Of a stretch of DNA of 64,000 nucleotides, positions 58,960 to 64,000 are shown one piece after another (within the stretch, counting starts at the first letter, position 1; each line of letters starts with the position of its first letter). The position numbers were made by a program, and so were the translations under genes. This stretch comes from Echinometra lucunter. Lineage: Eukaryota; Echinodermata; Echinoidea; Camarodonta; Echinometridae. The DNA is taken from assembly GCA_029962745.1 (NCBI GenBank), contig CM057162.1:16976282-17040281 (forward strand), written 5' to 3'. The notes beneath the pieces were generated by a model. The model saw only the letters and a list, made by a program, of their open reading frames with translations. It had not been told where the DNA came from and made no database searches.

Positions 58960-61200
58960 GTACATGTAAGCTTAGTTTGTCACAGTGGTGGATTCATTGC
59001 ATCGCACAGGGGGTCAGAGCTGCCAGATCTATCTTGGGTGCAAGGCGCTGGTAGAAGTGGGCAGACATTGAGATGCTTTATAGTCTGCTCCTCTCCAGTA
59101 CAGGCAGGTGGTGTCATTTTTAACATCTGCCCTATCTTTGCTAGGTTGGTTCTGCAACGGCCCAAGAAGTTTCGTAGTCGGTCGCAGCAAGACGAAAAAA
59201 AAAAAGGCTATATTCGCCGGACGCCATTGAGGGTAGAGTTTCTTTTTTATGTTGTGCGTGAGTAGGACGCTCAGTCCGCTGGTTGTCAGTTTTATGTTTA
59301 GTGCCTCCACAGAATGCATGATACTATGTCATAGATTTCTGCCTCTTTCTTATTGGTTCATATTTGAAAAGGGGGTGACGAGGGTCATTTTCCTGTTTCA
59401 AGGTTTTCCTTCTGAGATCCGACAGTCTACGGATGCTAGGGGGTGCAATCCTAATCAGTAGGTAAGCTCCTCGACCTTTGTGGGCTTTAGACAGCCAGTA
59501 ATAGCCTGACATGCAGAATTCAAAGCAAGGTCGAGTCTTGGTAGGCATGAGCTGATCTACTCCACACAGGTGACGCATACTCTGCAGTAAGTAGCATAAA
59601 TTAGCCAAGGCTGTTGTCCGTACATACCCCCCAATTTGTAGTGGACAGCTTCCTAAGTATACTATTCCTTGATCCCATTTTGGCCTTGTTCTTCATGATG
59701 TGATACTTTTATATGTAAGACCTGTCTAGTTTTCACCCCTGCGTAGACTGAACTGGCGATGTGTTGGAACCGTTTTCCATACCAGCTAATCCGTAATTGG
59801 CGGTTGGTTTAGCTGTTTTTAAGATGAAAGGCGCTGATTTGTGTTTTGTCTCGGTTGGCTCTTAGAAGATTGGAGGCATAGTAAGGGATGAGCCTGTCCA
59901 TGGCACTGGTGATCAAAGATGATAGAGCGCCGCGAAGCGGCGCAAGATGGTTCACTCTCCGAAAAGTACGTTCAAATCGGTGAAGTACGCAGTGGGTCGG
60001 AACGGCCGCCATCTTAGTGTGCAACATACCCTTACGGTGCCCGCGAGCCGCACGGTGTTTCGCTTCGTAGTCTTTGAAAATTTGGAAAGGGGACTTTCGC
60101 TTTTCATTGAAAAAGGTCGATAAATTGTGTAACATGTAGGTCTATTCAGATTTGAATTCATAGCTATTTATACATTGGGGGTTGGAGGTTTAATACGATA
60201 TATTTGCGTTGTTTGTTCACTGGGGGAGGGTAGCATACATATGAATTAAACATTTGGCGTGAATGCTTATAGGGTACATGTCGATTTATCAACTTTTTTT
60301 ATTGTACGTCCATGAAAATCACATGGGTCGCGGAACCAGCCCCCCCCTTTTTTTCAGTTGACACATTTGCCTCTGTACAAAAGCCCCCCTCCTGCCCCCC
60401 CCCCCCCCCCCCCCCCACTTCAAAAACGTTCCGAGGCTTCTGAATCATACGCCACGGAGTCGGGCATGGAGTATGCTATAGATGCAAAAATTGGAGGGAA
60501 ATAGTTTTGGAAAATAATGAGGTGGAAAAATAATGAATTAGGAAGCGACTGTGGAAAGATGGCCAGAATACAAAGCAATATCAACATTATTTCAAATCAC
60601 TAATTTGACAACTTAAAATCAATTTACTTGTCAAAAATGGGCAAACTGGTATTTATGTATGCCACACCTACACACAAAGACAACACAACACGCATGGCCG
60701 GGGGGGGGGGATGTGCCCAGAAATGTTTAAATCCCACTCTTTTTTCTCAAGATTTTAAATTTTGAAATATTTTGAAGAGTAAATGAGGGTCTTGCCCCCC
60801 CCCCCCCCCCGGAAAAAAATCTCTGCCTACGGGGCCTTGCACAGTCACAAACACACATGTGCATGCACCCACACAAACACACACCACCACCTCCACCATT
60901 ACAAAAGATAGTCAAAGGGTACTGTCGCTACAGGCTGTATAGCATCTGCGCTCTTCTCAACGCAACATCTTTAATATATAGCCCCCTTCTGGTTCTCAAA
61001 TGACGATAATATGGAATCAAACACACAACATTCTCCTTATTGCAATAGGGATATCTACATTTTTTTTACATCACACAAGCTTACTTCAATATTAAAACAC
61101 ATCTGGAGTCACATTTTAAAGGCAAGCAGGAGTAAGTTTTATGGGAAAATTTGAAGTCAATCATTAATCTGTCAAACGTTATGCTGAATACAGTGAATGC

Positions 61201-61250
<50 letters not shown>

Positions 61251-62160
61251 GAAAAAGATTAAGTTCACAGTATGTTACTCCGGATCCCAAGTTCATACAA
61301 AAAGTGCATTTAGTGGACTATTGTTGCAATCAATAATCTTTCTTGGATGTAACCAGTTAATAATTGTACATTTTACCTTGTATCACAGTTGCAAAGTTGC
61401 AAACAAATAGTATGAATTGAACATGACAATGAAATACACGGGGAAATACACATAAAATATATCAAGAAAGTGTAGTGTGAGACAACAAAAATCATTTCCT
61501 TATAGCAGGAATCTATCATGATGTTCATGAGCGGACGAACGGGACTTTGTTGCCATGATTTGCACGCAAAATGCACAGGAAAGGCATCTACGCTCGTAAG
61601 CAGTTCCGGGTTCAGGGCTCGCTTTGCACACCAAAATGGCGGCTGGCCACGCTCCATTGCGTACATCACGTTTTTCGGAGAGTGAACCATCCTGCGCCGC
61701 TTCGCGGCGCTCTATTATCTTTGCTGGTGATGGAGTTCTCCACTTCTTTCAAAGTATCCCTTTGAGATGCAATGCACAGGTCATCAGCATAGAGGAAGCG
61801 TCTAGTGTCTGGCAGGATGGGTTGGTCATTCGTGTAGATATTTATAAACAGGGAGAGCAGACACACTCCCTTGAGGAAGTCCATTCCTCTGTGTCTTCCG
61901 TCTACACCGTCTGCCAAAGAGGTATACGAAGAATCTGCGATTTGACTGCATGTTACAGATCACTCAGTCAGTCCAACATCTGAAGTCATCTCATACAATA
62001 TCTTGGTGAGGATTCTGCGGTTGACTGTGTCATATGCTGTAGAAAAGTCCACAAAGGCAGTACCTGTGATTACATTTCCTGCTGAATAAATGCCGTTTTA
62101 ATAGGGAAGAGGGCTTTATTAAACAAGAAAGGAGCGCCAACCGACGGGTAAAAGGGCACT
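58960..62160 (-). mobile_element. LINE copy 3 with reverse transcriptase, split by an insertion
   Basis: Minus-strand reading from the right gives STAYDTVNRRILTKILYE, then with frameshifts INIYTNDQPILPDTRRF and FLYADDLCIASQ (the catalytic YADD of RT). After the inserted element it continues with LLRANRDKTQISAFHL and a C-terminal part to 58960. It is dead through frameshifts. Copies 1 and 2 are at 28977 and 34900. Confidence 0.8.
59914..61723. mobile_element. hAT-like non-autonomous element, 1810 bp, in the LINE
   Basis: The ends are CAAAGATGATAGAGCGCCGC and the complement of CAAAGATAATAGAGCGCCGC, continuing as inverted repeats through GCGAAGCGGCGC and GGTTCACTCTCCGAAAA. The 8-bp target duplication CTGGTGAT is at 59906-59913 and 61724-61731. 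The homologous LINE copy at about 29160 is uninterrupted. No intact transposase; the interior holds C and G runs and an A run at 61203-61248. Confidence 0.85.
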
Positions 62161-62219
62161 TGTCACAAACAAGAACTATAGTTAAAAATAAAAGGGGCAC
62201 GTATCAGATTTAAGAATAA

Positions 62220-62772
62220 TAAGAAACAGTTATGGAATTCAAAAGGAGGGGACCTCTCACAGGCTAATAGGGGGCTCTTATCAGGAGGGAATGGCTCTAG
62301 CAAGCCCAAATTATGTCAAGAATACATCTGTACAAACGCTGACAAGCATTTCCTCCCGAAGCCACCGAAACCGTTTCATCCAATATGATTAAAATAATTA
62401 CTAAGCCCGCGACGCGCCTTAATCGCGGTTTTCACATTTTTTTTTTTTTTCTCTCTCCTTGTCGCACTTTTGAACAGTAAATTCATTTGATAGGAATCCA
62501 TACCATATGGGCATGATTCTTTTAAATGAAAAGAAAAGTCATGATGAGACTTCTTGAGGAAGATATACATGGAATTTGGGACTTTGTCCCTTCGTCATTT
62601 TGTTCAAAAGAAAAGCGCCCCCTTGCTTACATAACTGCTATAGAAGACTAATTACTTCATAAGTTGGTGGATATTGTGAAACTGAATGTTATCAGAAGGA
62701 CGTATCATAAGCAACCTATGTCCATCTCCATACATACTACATTCACTTCGAAAGTATAATACAGTTAACAAA
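62220..62772 (+). promoter_or_regulatory. Promoter-like region of a further copy (h)
   Basis: It aligns with the upstream regions of genes e and f, including GGGACTTTGTCCC at 62578-62590, the TATA-position sequence TATAGAAG near 62639 and TCACTTCGAAAGTATAATAC near 62743. It stops at the gap, where the signal exon would be expected about 80-140 bases further on. Confidence 0.65.
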
Positions 62773-63272
62773 NNNNNNNNNNNNNNNNNNNNNNNNNNNN
62801 NNNNNNNNNNNNNNNNNNNNNNNNNNNNNNNNNNNNNNNNNNNNNNNNNNNNNNNNNNNNNNNNNNNNNNNNNNNNNNNNNNNNNNNNNNNNNNNNNNNN
62901 NNNNNNNNNNNNNNNNNNNNNNNNNNNNNNNNNNNNNNNNNNNNNNNNNNNNNNNNNNNNNNNNNNNNNNNNNNNNNNNNNNNNNNNNNNNNNNNNNNNN
63001 NNNNNNNNNNNNNNNNNNNNNNNNNNNNNNNNNNNNNNNNNNNNNNNNNNNNNNNNNNNNNNNNNNNNNNNNNNNNNNNNNNNNNNNNNNNNNNNNNNNN
63101 NNNNNNNNNNNNNNNNNNNNNNNNNNNNNNNNNNNNNNNNNNNNNNNNNNNNNNNNNNNNNNNNNNNNNNNNNNNNNNNNNNNNNNNNNNNNNNNNNNNN
63201 NNNNNNNNNNNNNNNNNNNNNNNNNNNNNNNNNNNNNNNNNNNNNNNNNNNNNNNNNNNNNNNNNNNNNNNN
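62773..63272. other. Assembly gap of 500 N
   Basis: The gap is exactly 500 undetermined bases. It cuts off the promoter-like region h on the left; on the right begins a near copy of 55461-56207. Confidence 1.
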
Positions 63273-64000
63273 TGAATTATTGATTGATCAAATCATTGAC
63301 AAATAAAATGTCCAAACAGGCGATCAGTCAGTCAACCTGTCAGGCAGTGCGGCAACTTCTGTGGCGAGCAAATTCTTTGATTGGGAGTACTAATTAGACT
63401 GCTGGTTTAATTGTCCCTGTTCTTTCAGTTTGGCGAAGCCAATTTTCACACTCTGAACAAAGTCAGTGTTCGGCCAAGCGTGTATAAAATTTGTTTTGTG
63501 AGTGGCACTTGATGGATGAACCCACCGGGCATCTATCAACATGAAAAAAAAAACTCTTCGAAATATTTTGAAATACAATTTTATAATCTGTTTCCAAAGT
63601 GTAATGTTTTTTATTGATACACCCTGTATTTCTCAACCCACCATTTTACCAAGTTACAAAGGTAATTTCTTTGGGGTGGGGGTTAGGTTTTGAAGGAACA
63701 AGCAAGCGAGGGAGGGAGTGATCACTAACCGATTGGGTCCTGGGTCAGATTACAAATTGAATGATGTAGCGCACACTTTGGGTAGAATTTTGGGAAATAA
63801 CTTGAAGATTTTCAGGGCGGGGGGGGGGGGGGGGGGGGGAGGCTGCATAGAGATATGCCTACCATCCAAACCTTATTTAGCTGTAATCTGTATGGAAATA
63901 GATTTATTGGGTGTAGAGTTACATGAATCCTGAACTAAATGAAGATGAATTATTTAAGAGTGCTTTCTAATAATTGTCGCGATTTCATAAATTATGATTA
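63273..64000. repeat. Near-identical copy of 55461-56207
   Basis: It starts within the right arm of the inverted-repeat element and continues into the same flanking sequence to the window end. Same order, same orientation, small indels. Confidence 0.9.

Noticed and set aside
61151..61336. Lys-rich frames on both strands at the A run
   Set aside because: They are caused by the A homopolymer at 61203-61248.
62686..63306. 206-codon plus-strand open frame across the second gap
   Set aside because: It consists of undetermined bases with short unrelated ends.

Overview
The window is a eukaryotic, intron-rich, AT-rich stretch with many transposons. It most resembles a marine invertebrate deuterostome; an echinoderm is my best guess. 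That rests on long G runs, CR1/L2-like LINEs ending in ATTC tails, tRNA-derived SINEs and many MITEs. The species call is inference only. Two 500-base N gaps (27938-28437 and 62773-63272) are scaffold placeholders.

The real content is a cluster of immunoglobulin-superfamily genes. I name them a to g from left to right, plus a promoter-only copy h. Genes a (3861-7403), b (7968-11741), c (12295-17538) and d (22146-26051) are on the minus strand. Genes e (32036 to about 34880), f (38917-43640) and g (47030-49488) are on the plus strand, so the array diverges from a centre at 26-32 kb. The ancestral layout appears to be signal peptide, V-type domain (V), four further Ig domains (I2, I3, I4, I5) and a short hydrophobic tail exon that looks like a GPI-anchor signal. 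Each domain sits on its own exon, and every domain exon starts and ends in phase 1, so whole domains can be lost or skipped without breaking the frame. Splice sites, exon lengths divisible by three and alignment between paralogues agree for almost every exon.

Only c (signal, V, I3, I4, I5, tail; 491 codons) and b (V, I3, I4, tail; 378 codons) read open throughout. The others carry stops, frameshifts, truncations or LINE insertions: a has a TGA in I2; d has one-base lesions in I4 and I5; e is broken in I4; f has decayed I4 and I5; g has a frameshift in I2, a TAG in I3 and a LINE in I4. V-domain frameworks are well conserved between copies, while two loops, including one closed by an extra cysteine pair, differ strongly. 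This suits a diversifying recognition family, but function is not shown by the sequence.

The rest is mostly mobile DNA. I could delimit several elements by terminal inverted repeats and target duplications: 102-742, 4769-6906, 29979-31260, 54450-55817 and 59914-61723. Two of these (4769-6906 and 59914-61723), plus the MITE at 11064-11265, are confirmed by an empty site in a paralogous intron or LINE copy. There is also a decayed THAP-domain gene fragment (37211-37470), a terminal exon of an unrelated gene (923-1034), and a segment at the right edge (63273-64000) that nearly repeats 55461-56207 and begins exactly at a gap, so it may be an assembly duplicate.
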